From contig NC_057762.1 of the NCBI RefSeq assembly GCF_010389155.1, positions 38,066,055 to 38,130,054 on the forward strand: a stretch of 64,000 nucleotides of DNA. The letters are read 5' to 3'. Position numbers and translations under genes: made by a program. This document shows, piece by piece, positions 52,616-64,000 of the stretch. Every line of letters begins with the position of its first letter. Within the stretch, counting starts at the first letter, position 1. Below the pieces are notes generated by a model that saw only the letters and a program-made list of their open reading frames with translations, made no database searches and was not told the DNA's origin. This DNA is from Erigeron canadensis. Taxonomy: Eukaryota > Streptophyta > Magnoliopsida > Asterales > Asteraceae.

Positions 52616-54840
52616 ATGCTGAAAATGAGGGGAAAGTCGCTGCCCGGAAAAGTCATTTTAATGTTATGCATCTCTAGTTTTCTGGTGGGAACCCTCTTCA
52701 CTAGACACACATGGCCTTACGCTCCCATAAATAACGATTTACGTTTTAGGAATCACAAGTTTGGTTTGTCAATGCCTCGAGACTGTGATCACAAACGTGT
52801 AAGTATGCACATTTTCAGTCTATAAGCTCCAGTAGGTGTCTTTCAGGGAACTGTACCTGAGACTATCTTAAAATTGATTATTTGTAACCCTAATAGTAGG
52901 TTTCCTTTAAACAGAAACTGGTCGAAGAGAATTCAGTAGACATTATGGCAGAAGTCACGAAAACTCATCAGGCAGTCAAGTAAGCCAAATTTTTACATGC
53001 TTAACATGTTACTCGGAAAAGCCTCTTATTCAGTTTTATTTTTTTAATTTTTATGTGTGTAATTCATTCAGATCATTGGACAAAACGATATCAACATTGG
53101 AAATGGAACTAGAAAGGACTCGGCCCAGTCTATCCGGGGCCAAACTTTTGTCAGATAGGGGGACATCTAACAAGACAAGTTTACAGAAAGCGTTTGTTGT
53201 CATTGGTATTAATACCGCTTTTAGCAGTAAGAAGCGCAGAGACTCTCTTCGAGAAACATGGATGCCCACTGGTTCGTCTTTCATTCATAATCCCTAACTC
53301 TAGTTTTTGTAACAAGATAATAAGATAGCCAATTTATCAAATCTCTATTTCAAGCAAACTTTTTGTAAAGTTTTGCTTTTTGTAAGAAAAAATAGTTAGT
53401 TATTTGATATAGAAGTTAAGCTAATACTCGGTTATCTTTTTATGCAATCTACCCGTGGTTGTGAGAAGACAAACACTAAAGTTTCTTATCTCATGTGACA
53501 CTATGCAGGAGCAAAACTAAAAAAATTGGCGAAAGAAAAAGGGATCATTATAAGGTTTGTAATTGGACATAGTGCAACACCAGGTGGTGCTCTTGATCGT
53601 GCCATTGATGCCGAGGAGGAAAAATACAAGGATTTTTTGAGGTTAAATCACGTGGAGGGCTACCACGAGCTCTCCACCAAGACAAGGTTGTATTTCTCGA
53701 GGGCAGTCTCAATCTGGGATGCAGAGTTCTATGTCAAGGTGGATGATGATGTGCATCTCAACTTGGGCATGCTTGCCACTTCACTTGCACATTACAAATC
53801 TAAACCAAGAACTTATATTGGATGCATGAAGTCTGGGCCCGTTCTCTCTCAAAAGTCGGTAAATTATTTTCTGACCATTTGTTTATTTTGATTGTTTTAT
53901 AACTGAATTCATCATCTGAAAGATGAAGAACGAGAACTTAATGCTTACTGCAAATGAATTGAGCAGAGGGGTGCGATATCACGAGCCAGAGTATTGGAAA
54001 TTCGGGGAAGAAGGAAATAAGTATTTCAGGCATGCAACAGGCCAAATTTATGCCATCTCCAAGGACTTAGCAGCATACATTTCTACTAACTCGTATGTCA
54101 TCACACATAATGTCATAAGAAGATTCATTTTCTGCCATCTTTGAAGATTTGTTTACTAAAGATTGCTTTCTGCAGGGGTATATTACATAGGTATGCCAAT
54201 GAAGATGTATCTTTAGGCTCTTGGCTAATTGGCTTGGATGTTCAACACATAGATGATCGTTCCATGTGTTGTGGAACTCCTCCAGGTTTAAAAATTATGT
54301 TTTAAGCTGAATATAGACATACACAATCGTGCATGATAGAGGTGGCAAGATGGATGGGTCATGGTTGGGTAACGGGTCACAACATGTTTCCCATTCTAAA
54401 GCAATGATCAGAACGGGCTGGGTTGGGTTTGAATAACCCTCAATAGTTTTTTTTTGTCCAATTTTTAAAAATAAATGACGGATCAGTTATGATTACCCAA
54501 AGATATAAAAGATGGATTTTGGGCGACTTTTAACGTGTTCTCCATTAAGCTAAGTTATTTGATTTAACCTGACTGGCTTGTTTGAGATAGACAACCAAAA
54601 TTGACCCACTCAGAATGGGTCAAATGAACCACCTCTGGGACCAGAAATGTATGCAGATCACTAACTGTTTGCGAATGGATATGCACTACAGATTGCGAGT
54701 GGAAGACACAAGCAGGGAATGTATGTGTGGCTTCATTTGATTGGTCATGCAGCGGAATATGTAAGTCAGTGGATCGGATGAAATTTGTTCATAATTCTTG
54801 TGGAGAAGGAGATGGTGCTGTTTGGAATGTTGATGTTTAA
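52616..54840 (+). CDS. GT31 beta-1,3-galactosyltransferase, B3GALT7/8 (KNS4/UPEX1-like)
   Basis: Exons are 52616-52798, 52915-52979, 53072-53271, 53509-53854, 53967-54092, 54176-54285 and 54692-54840; 392 residues. It is a Golgi type II membrane protein: a short basic N-terminus, one signal-anchor ([16 protein letters not shown], about residues 13-28), a DUF4094 stem (about 15-110), then the GT31 domain. The metal-binding DDD lies in [14 protein letters not shown] (about 228-230). [45 protein letters not shown] and CCGTPPDCEWK are family hallmarks. Members add beta-1,3-galactose to arabinogalactan-protein glycans. Its position next to an NPF4 gene matches At1g33430, which is needed for pollen exine patterning, but subclade is an inference. 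The exon 4 donor (AAAA|GTCGGT) is weak; the GTAAAT four bases downstream would break the frame. Intron 6 holds a MITE. Start could also be the Met three codons later. Confidence 0.9.
54339..54636. mobile_element. hAT-like MITE in GT31 intron 6
   Basis: Inverted ends AGAGGTGGCAAGATGG and ATGAACCACCTCT, with reiterated GGGTCA / TGACCCA inside. It resembles the MITE at 5405-5726 in SPD1. No clear target duplication. Confidence 0.55.
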
Positions 54841-57116
54841 AGGGTACCCAATGCCGAAAAAACAAATATTAGGATATGATGTAGGCAAGTGGATCAATGC
54901 ATACCATTTTTTCGACGCATCTCTCTCATATGTTTTGCCCATTTTCTTAATCTGTGTCTTATCAATATATTTTTGTGAACTATGATCAGCAAAAGACGAA
55001 AATTAAACGTCACTCGGCCTAATGGGAACTGTTATTCTTGTTGGTTACCTTATCAGTCCTGTTTGTTATTCATAACTTAACTCTTGCGTTTACAAAATGC
55101 ATGATGGGCTGCAAAGAATATGTCTTTGTTTTTTGAGCTGCAAAATCCATATGTTTTGGCTGCAAAGATCAAAAAATGTTAGTGAATGAATAGTCTTGAT
55201 GGTTTAGTAAAACACTAAAACCCATTCATATTATCAGATCATTTACTGTTTTTACCATTTACGAGTAATAGCTAATCAGATTTGCCATATAACTGAACCA
55301 TATATTGTCTTGCTACCATTGGGGATCCGACATATCACGACATCACGTATGCACATCCAACATATATCAGTTAAAAAGTAAAAACAAAATATATTACAAA
55401 CCGAACACACAATGCAAATACAATTATGCGGCTTTTGATCGAGACAGCCTATCATGCCGGCCTCCAACCCATCTACGCAGACCTTCCGACGAAAGCCCTT
55501 TCACCTCGGCTTCACCATCTGTGTTGTAGAGGTTCTAAGCCACTTAAAAAACCCACTCCCAAACATGACATAAATCTTAAACTCATAGCTCCTAATTTAC
55601 GAACCAAGTCTAGGGATTAGAGTAAAAGACAAAACAAAACAAGAAATGCAAACTTTGTAGATTTACATACAGTAGTAGTGATGCAAGGTAAATCTAGTGT
55701 GGTGCAAAAAGATAGTGTAACAGTTGTAACATCAATCAATGTCTGGTTCATGGCAGACAATTATATCACATATATTACGGAACAAAATCCTGATGACCAC
55801 CCACAAATAACAATGCAGGAATTTTGATTTTTGACTTTTGTGTAACTTAGGTTATCACACACACTCATTTTGGACTCTCCTGTTCTGATTTTGTGTATCC
55901 AACATATCCACAAATAGGACTACAAAATTTTTTGAGTACATGTTTTATGTTAACTTTTGTCTATCTTTACACAAATTTATTCCAATCCAAAAAACCTTTA
56001 CAAAGCTTTTTCTTAATTATTTATACACGTACAAGATAACAAATACATTTAACCAAACTAACCTTGAAAAGCACCTAGATGAAGATGGCCTTTAACTATG
56101 CGGTGGACAATCCTACTCTATAAACTCTAAATTTATAATATTATTTTTATGTTTCTATTTAGTTTAAAGGTAAGTAGCATTTTACCCGCACAATACGGCA
56201 GTAGTGGTAGTAGCGGCAGTGAAATGTTGGTGGCGGTGGTTGGTAGTGGTGGTGGCGTGACGGGTGGTGGCAGTGTGGATATTATTGTTAAAATAATTCA
56301 TGTAAGCTGGGTAGTGTAGTTATTTTAGGAGTTGATGAGTTTATGTTATAAATTATTTCATTAAGAGTATTATAAGTATTTTAAATGGATATGTTTAACT
56401 AATGAAAAAAAGAGAAAATTAATTATATCATTAAGGATAGAATGGTCATTTCGTATAGGAATATTTTTATGAGAAAGTGATAATTTTCATATAGTAGCAA
56501 AGTTTGGCAACTATAGACATGTACGTGTAATTTAATTTTGTATCTTAATTTTATGCTTGTAAGTATAACAAAAACAATTCAACGTGCCTAAACTGAAAAA
56601 TATTGACTCGACCACTGCAATTAAAATAGCCGCATTGCAAGAAGACCCGTATATAACCATTAATTATCTTAAGTACCCATTTTTTGATATATGGGTCCAT
56701 TTGGCGGAACTTAAACACTTATTATAAGGGGGCAGAACTAAATGAAACATAAAATCTATCTTTGCTAGAGGAGTAATATGTTATAATAAAAATTAATTTT
56801 AAATGAATATATTAAAATATTAGTAATAAAAATAAAAGTTTTTGAAGGGGCTAGAACCCCCTTTGGTCCCTTAAAAGTTCCATCCTTCGTCCATATTTAT
56901 GTTCGCTGATAAACGAACAAGTATTCTTGTTTGTTTATGTTCGTCTACTAAATAAACAAACATAAATAAGTTTCAACAAGTAGTTTTATTCATGTATATT
57001 CCTTTCATAATTAAATAAACATAAATAGATTTCACGTCGAACAATTTATGAATAGACCCAGTTTTTGTGGGTTGTAGACCAAATGTTATAAAGATATACT
57101 ATAAATTAATGTTTTA
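54841..57116. other. Intergenic region with third copy of the GGT-rich dispersed repeat
   Basis: About 56170-56460 matches the repeats near 39490 and 44460: TTTACCCGCACAATACGG, GGTGGTGGCGTGACGG, then TTATTTCATTAAGAGTATTA. No gene. A short open frame near 55430-55620 has no recognisable homology. Confidence 0.5.
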
Positions 57117-57351
57117 GAGTTAATTTCAAGAATCGTCCCTCTAGTTTACGAAAAAAAATCAACTTTCGTCCAAATATCCTCATGTGACAGGTACATGATG
57201 GGATTAATAGAACCCCGCTAACGACCATCAAATTGAAGGATCGACTTTATCCTCTATTAAAGATCGTCACTGTCATAAACTCATAATGAAACCATAATGA
57301 CGAAAGTTGATTTTTTGGGTAAACCACCTGGACGATTCTTGAAATTAACTC
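57117..57351. mobile_element. Short MITE related to the MULE at 58455-61084
   Basis: Perfect inverted ends GAGTTAATTTCAAGAATCG and complement, 235 bp in all. The right end read inward (GGTGGTTTACCCAAAAAATC) resembles the MULE terminus (GTGGTTTACCTAAAAAGTC). The flanks match only at TTA. Confidence 0.65.
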
Positions 57352-59310
57352 TTATGAAATATGTTTGTTCATGATTATCTTTATGTATATATATATTAAT
57401 GACATAACCTTCCACACATTCTAGGAAATGGAACTCATGGTTAGAGGATTCTCCTACACACATGCAGGATCAACATAAATCCCTTACGATAATGATGAAA
57501 CGTATGAAAAAGACTATGATCGAATAGGTAGCATAATGAAAATAATAGTGGGATAACAGCCGTCCATTTAGGAATGATCATATCATGGACATGTTGGTTT
57601 TTAACAATATGAGTGGATAGAAGGCAAAAAGTGTTTCATGTAATTGGGAGACACCATAGGCCCATGTCTCCCCGGATCACCCGCTTCATATCGAATTCTA
57701 ATTTACATCATTGCTTTTTCATAGTAAGTTAAACTATATGAGGTTTACATTTTGAATATATATAAGCCAAATGTGAACCAAAAAGTGTTATGTACTTTGA
57801 TATTTCTTTTGTATTTGTATAATTCACGTGGAAGTATATATGGATTTTATTAATTAAAATAATTAAACTAACAAAACTTACAGCTAAAAAAAACCGAGAA
57901 TAAAAAAACTAACAGAAAACTAAACTTATTTATTAACGAAATTACATTTAATTTACATGTTTAAATCAACTAATATATTTTACTGATTTGAATGCTTACT
58001 TTTTTTAAATTTACATATGTTAAAAAAATTTGTAAAATATTCTTAAAAAAATTAGATGCTTAATTAAATGAGATAAAAGACACAATAATTTGACATGTAA
58101 TTGACAGTTTGACACCTTGTCAGCCTGAAATCCAATATATATATTGTTACAAAATACATATTATAGCATTTTTAAATCTCGATCATGTGTTAACTAGCAT
58201 GAGACAAAATGTCAAACTTATATAGTTTTGGCTTCAAACACTCTCACTAAAAGAAATCAACTTAAAATATGAATAGGGATCGAGGAAATAAATAATATTA
58301 CATATCATATGTTTCATGTGACAAGTCATAAAATACGATAATTTTAATTTAATGTCGGCATATCCCTCTTGGTGTGGCCAATGTTCATGATTGGATGGTG
58401 ATGTATAAAGTATTACTATTTTTTCATAAATCATTAATTTATATCTTAGATTAAGAGTTAACGACATAAATTGCCCTTGTGGTTTACCTAAAAAGTCAGG
58501 TTTCATCCTTTATTTTCAAAACAGTCAATGGCAGTCCATTATGAGTGGATAAGGTTCAGGTTTGATCCTTTCCACTAACGATCGTTATCTCAAGTCTGTT
58601 AAATCGCTCACATGCCAATCAAGTGTGGGTAATATGGTCATTTCTTACTTCTAAAGTACTATTGATGTTGGATTTTTTCTTTTTTTCTTGTTCCACTACA
58701 TGCAAAACCTAAAAATCTAAATCACATCAACTATCATATACCACATGTATATATATTTCTAAATCTTATATTTGTATCTATATAATCTATCTATGATTGA
58801 ATATCACACACACGATGTTAGCCCAAAAACAAAAACCCTTTTACACAGCCAATGTCACCTTCCCAATCTACATTGAATCTATATAATCTATATCTCATTA
58901 TCTGATGATGATTGCACAACCCATTATTTGAATCAACAAAAATCAGACAAACATCTCATGCTTGTGGGTTGAAGTCTGCAAGCCTAGCACCTCACGCAAA
59001 GGAGCAGCCACACACAACAAGATCAAAATTATATATGGTCTTGGCAAGAGAAACAAGCAACCACCCACAAACTCACTTTATTTATTAATCAATGAACTAT
59101 GATTTTTCAATTTTACCCGGAGCTTGGGTCGAATACTTAAGCAACATGTTACATCCCTCAATTTTTGAAACAAATTATTCTCCCTGGCCACTCATCAATC
59201 ACCACCATACCGCCTCCGCAAACCACTACTGTACGGCCGACCTCCGATCTTGGATAGAAGCCTCATTGTGAGACTAAGACATCCGGTGGAGCCACAGACT
59301 CTAAATTGTC

Positions 59311-60431
59311 TGATAAACGCCTAGAATGCATGATTTAAGATGTAAAATCAAGTTGTTTTGTGAAGCTTAATAGACGATTAGGGGTACCTTTATGTTTGTT
59401 AAGTGTTTCAGGCACTAGGTGATGAAATGGAGCTAATTGAATCAAGAAACGAGTCAAGGAACCAAGAAGCAAAAATCTGGAATTCTGAAATTACAAAGGG
59501 CGTAACTTACGCCAGACTTGGCAGTAGGTTACGCCAGTTGAAAATCCAAGGGGCGTAACTTACGCCCAGGGGGGTAGTAGGTTACGCCAGTTGCTGAACC
59601 AAAATTCCGAATTTTATGGTTTTAATTCAAGTTCAGTTTATATCATTCAAAGGACGACTTGTGGAAGTTACAACACATATTTTCTCATCCCTGGAGCAGT
59701 TCCTAACATTCTCAACACCCCAATTTCATCATCAAATCATAAATTCATGGAGATGACAATCCAAATTGAAGATTCAATGATGAAGATGATAGGCTAGGTT
59801 TTCTATTGATCATTCTCATGTGAACAATTATGTAAGACATTTATGTTCAATATTTCCTATACTCATATTGGATTAGATGTTTAATTCTCATTAGTCTTTT
59901 ACATCTAATGTTGTTTGGATTGTTTGAATGATTACTTGTTTATGACTTTGAATGAAATTCATCTATTTTTTGATTTCAAATTATTGTTTATCATGGATTA
60001 TTGAAAGAATCTCTCATGAACTTATAGTTTTACTTCAATGAATTAGAAGTCTAGTTGTGTCAATTCCCCGGTTTTCGTTATCGTGAATCATCACAACCGA
60101 TTAGTCTAGTTCTTGAATTCATTCAATCCAAACGTTATAACGAATCATGTCTATGTGATTTCCAATGAGTATAAGTTAGATTACATATTTGAAAACATAA
60201 TTTGAAGCATAAGAATGGTCTACTTTATTTAATTGAGTTATTTTGTTAAGTCTTTAATCACTTTTAGTTGTTAATCAAACCAATCAATCAATCAATTTTA
60301 AGTTTATGTCTAGTTTAATCAACTTTGTAATAACACTTTCCCTTGATTCCCTGTGGATACGATACTCGACTTACCCATACTAGTTATAGGTACTTAGTTT
60401 ATATATTTGATTGGTTCAACGACATTGATCA
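59311..60431 (+). mobile_element. Solo LTR nested inside the MULE (1,121 bp)
   Basis: Starts TGATAAACGCCTAGAATGC, ends CGACATTGATCA, and is flanked by TTGTC on both sides (59306-59310 and 60432-60436). CCCTGTGGATACGATACTCG near 60348 is typical of plant LTRs. It contains a 53-bp tandem duplication with palindromes GGCGTAACTTACGCC at 59499-59513 and 59552-59566. Confidence 0.88.
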
Positions 60432-60567
60432 TTGTCCAGAAAAAGAAGGGAAGTAAACTAATTACGAAAATCTTGTAAAAAAATCCTAATAAATAGGCTG
60501 CCAGCGGCCACCATGGGAAGGAAGGTTAGGCAGACTAAAAAGGGGATCCACCTCATGGATACAGTGA

Positions 60568-60571
60568 TCGC

Positions 60572-60627
<56 letters not shown>

Positions 60628-60640
60628 ATATATATTCTAT
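60568..60640. repeat. (AT)n microsatellite inside the MULE
   Basis: More than 20 AT units in a row, followed by irregular TA-rich sequence; expected to be length-variable. Confidence 0.9.
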
Positions 60641-61093
60641 ATATTTTTATAACTATATGCGTATAACTGTTTTGGTTTGGTTTGATTGGATCTGACAACA
60701 GGATGTATGTAGATTATTTTTGGTTGAATTGAAATGGATTTATTTTGTAGATTTTATCTCTGTGCAAGTATAATTATGTATCTATGTGTTTGTATATATA
60801 TATATATATAAACTAGGTTTATTGTAAATCGAATAAGAATGGAGGTTGAAGAAGATATGGAAAAAATCATCATCAAAGGTCCTTTAGAAGTGGGAAATGA
60901 CCATATTACCCTCACGTGATAGGCATGTGAGGAATTTAACGAACTTGAGATAACGCTTTTTTAGTGGAAAGGATCAAACTTGAACCTTATCCACTCATAA
61001 TGGACTGCCGTTGACTGTTTTGAAAAAAAAGGACGAAATCTGACTTTTTAGGTAAACCACAAGGACGATTTAGGTCGTTAACTCTTAGATTAA

Positions 61094-62991
61094 TAATAAA
61101 TATTGTAGCTTAATGTATATCAGCTCCAACGTTTCTATTGTGAGATATACGAGAACTTCTATATATTGATCAAAAGCCCACAACAAGAAGATGAAACATA
61201 CAACAAACTGCCTCCAGCAATTGATCTGTATTTTTACCTATATATAGATTTTGGATAGATTTTCTGGTTATTTGATATAATTTAATGTAAAGTACTGAAA
61301 AACTAGTCTAGTCGTCTCAACCGTCAAGTTACAAGATTTAATGTAAATTTCTATGTACATTGTCTCATTTAAATGATTTTAACGAAGCAAATAAATGAAA
61401 AAAATATGTGTTAAGTTTTTCTTTCTTAATTAATCAGTTAAGAAACTTAAACATGGGGTTAAAAAAATTCTTTTACATAAAATATGCTTCTAAAATTTTG
61501 TTTCCAAATTGTTTTGAGAGGTTAAATAACACACACACACATTTAATGTATCCTCAAATAATGGATAATTGCTAATTAAAACCCAAAATTACTGAAAGAG
61601 TCTGATTAGGATGTGTTAAATTTTCTCTTTTTACTCACCAGTTAAAATGGAACATCACTAAAGGGGCTCAACTTTTATTTTATTTTTCATGAAATGTGTT
61701 TCTACATAAGTACATATATTGTTTTCCGAGTTTTGTAGAGAGTCAAATACATAAAAATTTATTTCTTTTACTTTCAAATATTAAATAATTGCTAACTATA
61801 ATGTAAATCTTTTAAGAGACCGGACAGTTTAATGAATGTTCCACTAGACCAACACTACTTATTATAATTTACTTTTCCTTCCAAAGAATACTCTTCTCTC
61901 CCCTTTCCTCATTTCACACCTTGGTTTTTTTCCTTTTTTTAGTATTTGTATCCCTTAGACTGATATGTTAAGCTTAAAAAATGTCAAACATTGGAATGCC
62001 AAATTAGTAGGCCAATGAACATTCCTAATGGAACTAAATGAAAAACTTATTAGAAAGCCTATTTGGCTGATAATGAAAAGCTTATGGAAAGCTTATTGCA
62101 TTGTAAAAAAGCTTTTGGAAGCTAAATACATGCCAATGTAAAGAAAGCTATTGCATGATTTGATTTATTTGTCTGATTCGTGTAAAATTGTTTATATTTT
62201 AAAGTATATAAACCCTAATAGCTTATATATTCTCATTGACATACTCCAATAATCAAATTAATTCACTTAGCTCGTTAGATGATTCATGTAAAATTCAAAT
62301 TTTCTTTCCCCATATTTTTCTTTTAGGTTCAAACCTTGTTTTTGACAAGTGAAAAAAATATATATTTTGTTTCATGTGTGACTATGTGAAAATGGTGCTT
62401 TACTGGAAATAATTCCATGTGTGAACATGACACAAGTAGATTCTTATCTATATATTTATTTATCTTTAAATAGATATTGAAGTCATATATAGTCTCTTTG
62501 TAGAATAATTGAAAACTTCCATGCACTCAAATGCAACATACAACTATCTAGAATTCTTGGATCTCATGGATTGACTTCCAAAAGTCAAATCATGCTTTTG
62601 TAAAGGGAGGTAGTGTACTGTGTGTATAAACGTAATGGTGTGGCTATAATTAAAGGTGACGAGTAAGTGTTGTGAAGTCTAAGCTTAATGGGCTAATTGT
62701 GGGTCAACCATGGCACTACTGCAAAGTCAACCTCAAGAAGTCAACATAGCGCAGTATTAGAATTTAACTAGAAACATAGTACCAGCCTATTCATTTTACG
62801 TGGTTCATTCTGGCTCAGTCGGGTTAACATCACTCGTTGCTTTACGCATTAAAAAGTTGTACTCTTCATGGGTTTGGTCAATTATGGATCCACAACAATG
62901 ATGCATGTTTGTAACACTGACATTATTATAAGTAGCAAACTAACCACACTTCATTTCATAAAGTTTACCTTCTTTCATTCTTGTTAAAAAG
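61094..62991. other. Intergenic region and NPF4 promoter
   Basis: AT-rich, no gene or bounded transposon recognised. The final few hundred bases before 62992 must include the promoter of the transporter gene; no clear TATA box was singled out. Confidence 0.4.
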
Positions 62992-64000
62992 ATGGTGAAT
63001 AACAAGAAGGAGATTTGCAAAGAGGAACCATGCGTAGACGACTATGTCGATTGGAGAGATCGACCTTGCAAGCCCGGAAAACATGGTGGCATGCATGCTG
63101 CTCTTGCCATCCTAGGTAACGTATAAACTCTCTTTATATCATCATTTAATTTATATGAATCTTGCTTGTATACCTTTGAAAGCTAATATATGATGTGATC
63201 AATGGTATTAAATAGGACTTCAAGCATTTGAAATGATGGCTATTGCCGCGGTTGGGAACAATCTCATCACATATGTCTTCAATGAGATGCATTTTCCTTT
63301 ATCCAAGTCTGCTAACGTCGTCACAAACTTTGTGGGCACCGTTTTCCTACTCTCGCTTCTTGGTGGCTTTCTTTCTGACTCCTACCTTGGTAGCTACCGT
63401 ACCATGTTATTGTTCGGCTTCATTGAGCTATCTGTAAGTCAGTTGATTTGTATGTCTAATGTCTCAACCCAAGTGATAGCTAGGCTAGCTATAGCATAAT
63501 TAATAAGAACCATAATTCAACTAAAACCATTGTAGAATTAATAATATATTACAACTAAAGGCCTCCCATTCTCTACATGAGGTGTTACAAACTCCCCAAT
63601 TAATGATCATCATCATGTATAATTAAGTATTTGGTTGTCATTATTATAGTAGTATGCTATTTGTAAACCATAATATATAATACAACATGATTATTATTTT
63701 GTTGGTGTGTAGGGATTTATATTGCTGTCAATACAAGCCCATCTGCCTCAAATGAGACCACCAACATGCAACATGATGTCGAGTGCAAGCAAATGTGAAG
63801 AAGCTCGAGGTCTAAAAGAGTTCATATTTTTCTTAGCGGTTTACTTGGTGGCTCTAGGAAGTGGCTGTTTAAAACCAAACATAATCTCTCTTGGAGCTGA
63901 TCAGTTCAGGAAAAAGGACTCCAAGAAGTTATCAACTTACTTCAACTGTGCCTATTTTGCATTCTGCATCGGAGAGCTCATAGCCTTAACGATTCTTGTG
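62992..64000 (+). CDS. NRT1/PTR family (NPF4-type) transporter, 5' part only
   Basis: Exons are 62992-63115, 63216-63433 and 63713-64000, and the gene continues beyond the window. The 210 residues present start MVNNKKEICKEE and contain VDDYVDWRDRPCKPGKHGGM, the first membrane helices (ALAILGLQAFEMMAIAAVGN, NVVTNFVGTVFLLSLLGGFL), the conserved SDSYLGSYRTM loop, and ALGSGCLKPNIISLGADQFR. These are NPF hallmarks. The proton-coupling ExxER motif of many NPF proteins is replaced by FEMMAI, as in the NPF4 subfamily, whose members include nitrate and abscisic or gibberellic acid transporters. The substrate cannot be told from this fragment. Neighbourhood with the GT31 gene matches NPF4.4 (At1g33440). 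Confidence 0.9.

Larger units (their letters stand above)
58455..61084. mobile_element. Mutator-like element with about 200-bp TIRs and 9-bp TSD
   Basis: 58455-58656 and 60882-61084 are inverted copies of each other (terminus GAGTTAACGAC). TTAGATTAA flanks the element on both sides (58446-58454 and 61085-61093), a perfect 9-bp duplication. Long TIRs plus 9 bp define the Mutator superfamily. The interior has no transposase frame and is interrupted by a solo LTR. Without that LTR the element is about 1.5 kb. Confidence 0.92.

Noticed and set aside
55426..55620. 64-codon frame near 55430
   Set aside because: No start context, domain or conservation evidence; probably chance.
60486..60698. Ile-Tyr repeat frames on both strands
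   Set aside because: Produced by the (AT)n microsatellite.

Overview
The window is nuclear DNA of a flowering plant. The genes have many exons with GT-AG introns, plastid transit peptides are present, intergenic DNA is AT-rich, and several classes of plant transposon occur. A eudicot, perhaps of the daisy family (Asteraceae), is my best guess. It rests on the general look of the proteins and repeats and was not tested.

Gene order from left to right is: a plastid-type RmlC-like cupin (minus); SPD1/ycf45-type AAA ATPase copy 1 (minus); an LHCB5 (CP26) array; SPD1 copy 2 embedded in that array; the TPR subunit of TFIIIC (minus); a BEARSKIN-type NAC factor (minus); a GT31 beta-1,3-galactosyltransferase (plus); and the start of an NPF4-type transporter (plus) that runs off the right edge. 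As I remember the Arabidopsis loci, cupin, LHCB5 and BRN2 lie close together on chromosome 4 (At4g10300, At4g10340, At4g10350). BRN1, a GT31 gene and NPF4.4 lie close together on chromosome 1 (At1g33280, At1g33430, At1g33440). The window would then be the unsplit ancestral block.

The most unusual part is 3255-31568. It consists of two head-to-tail, nearly identical segments (3255-16046 and 16047-31568). Each holds a complete SPD1 gene facing away from an LHCB5 gene that has lost exon 2 (copies A and C). In the left segment one complete LHCB5 gene follows (B); in the right segment two follow (D and E). The left segment ends in a truncated 3' piece of the TFIIIC gene, fused directly to the 3' flank of the second SPD1, which marks the duplication junction. 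Copy D is a chimera: B-like up to the middle of exon 5 and mostly A-like afterwards, as expected from unequal crossing-over. A solo LTR sits in the A-B and C-D spacers, while the D-E spacer keeps the empty site, which helps order the events. Three of the five CP26 genes (B, D, E) encode a full 289-residue precursor. A and C would shift frame when exon 1 joins exon 3.

The remaining DNA is transposon-rich. Several elements are complete to the base with target-site duplications: a TRIM and a hAT MITE side by side in one TFIIIC intron, another hAT MITE, two Mutator-like elements with long inverted repeats, a CACTA element nested in a dispersed GGT-rich repeat, and further solo LTRs of 658, 2023 and 1121 bp. 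Two of these LTRs carry arrays of short GC-rich palindromes. No prokaryote-like system, CRISPR array, rRNA gene or convincing tRNA gene was seen.
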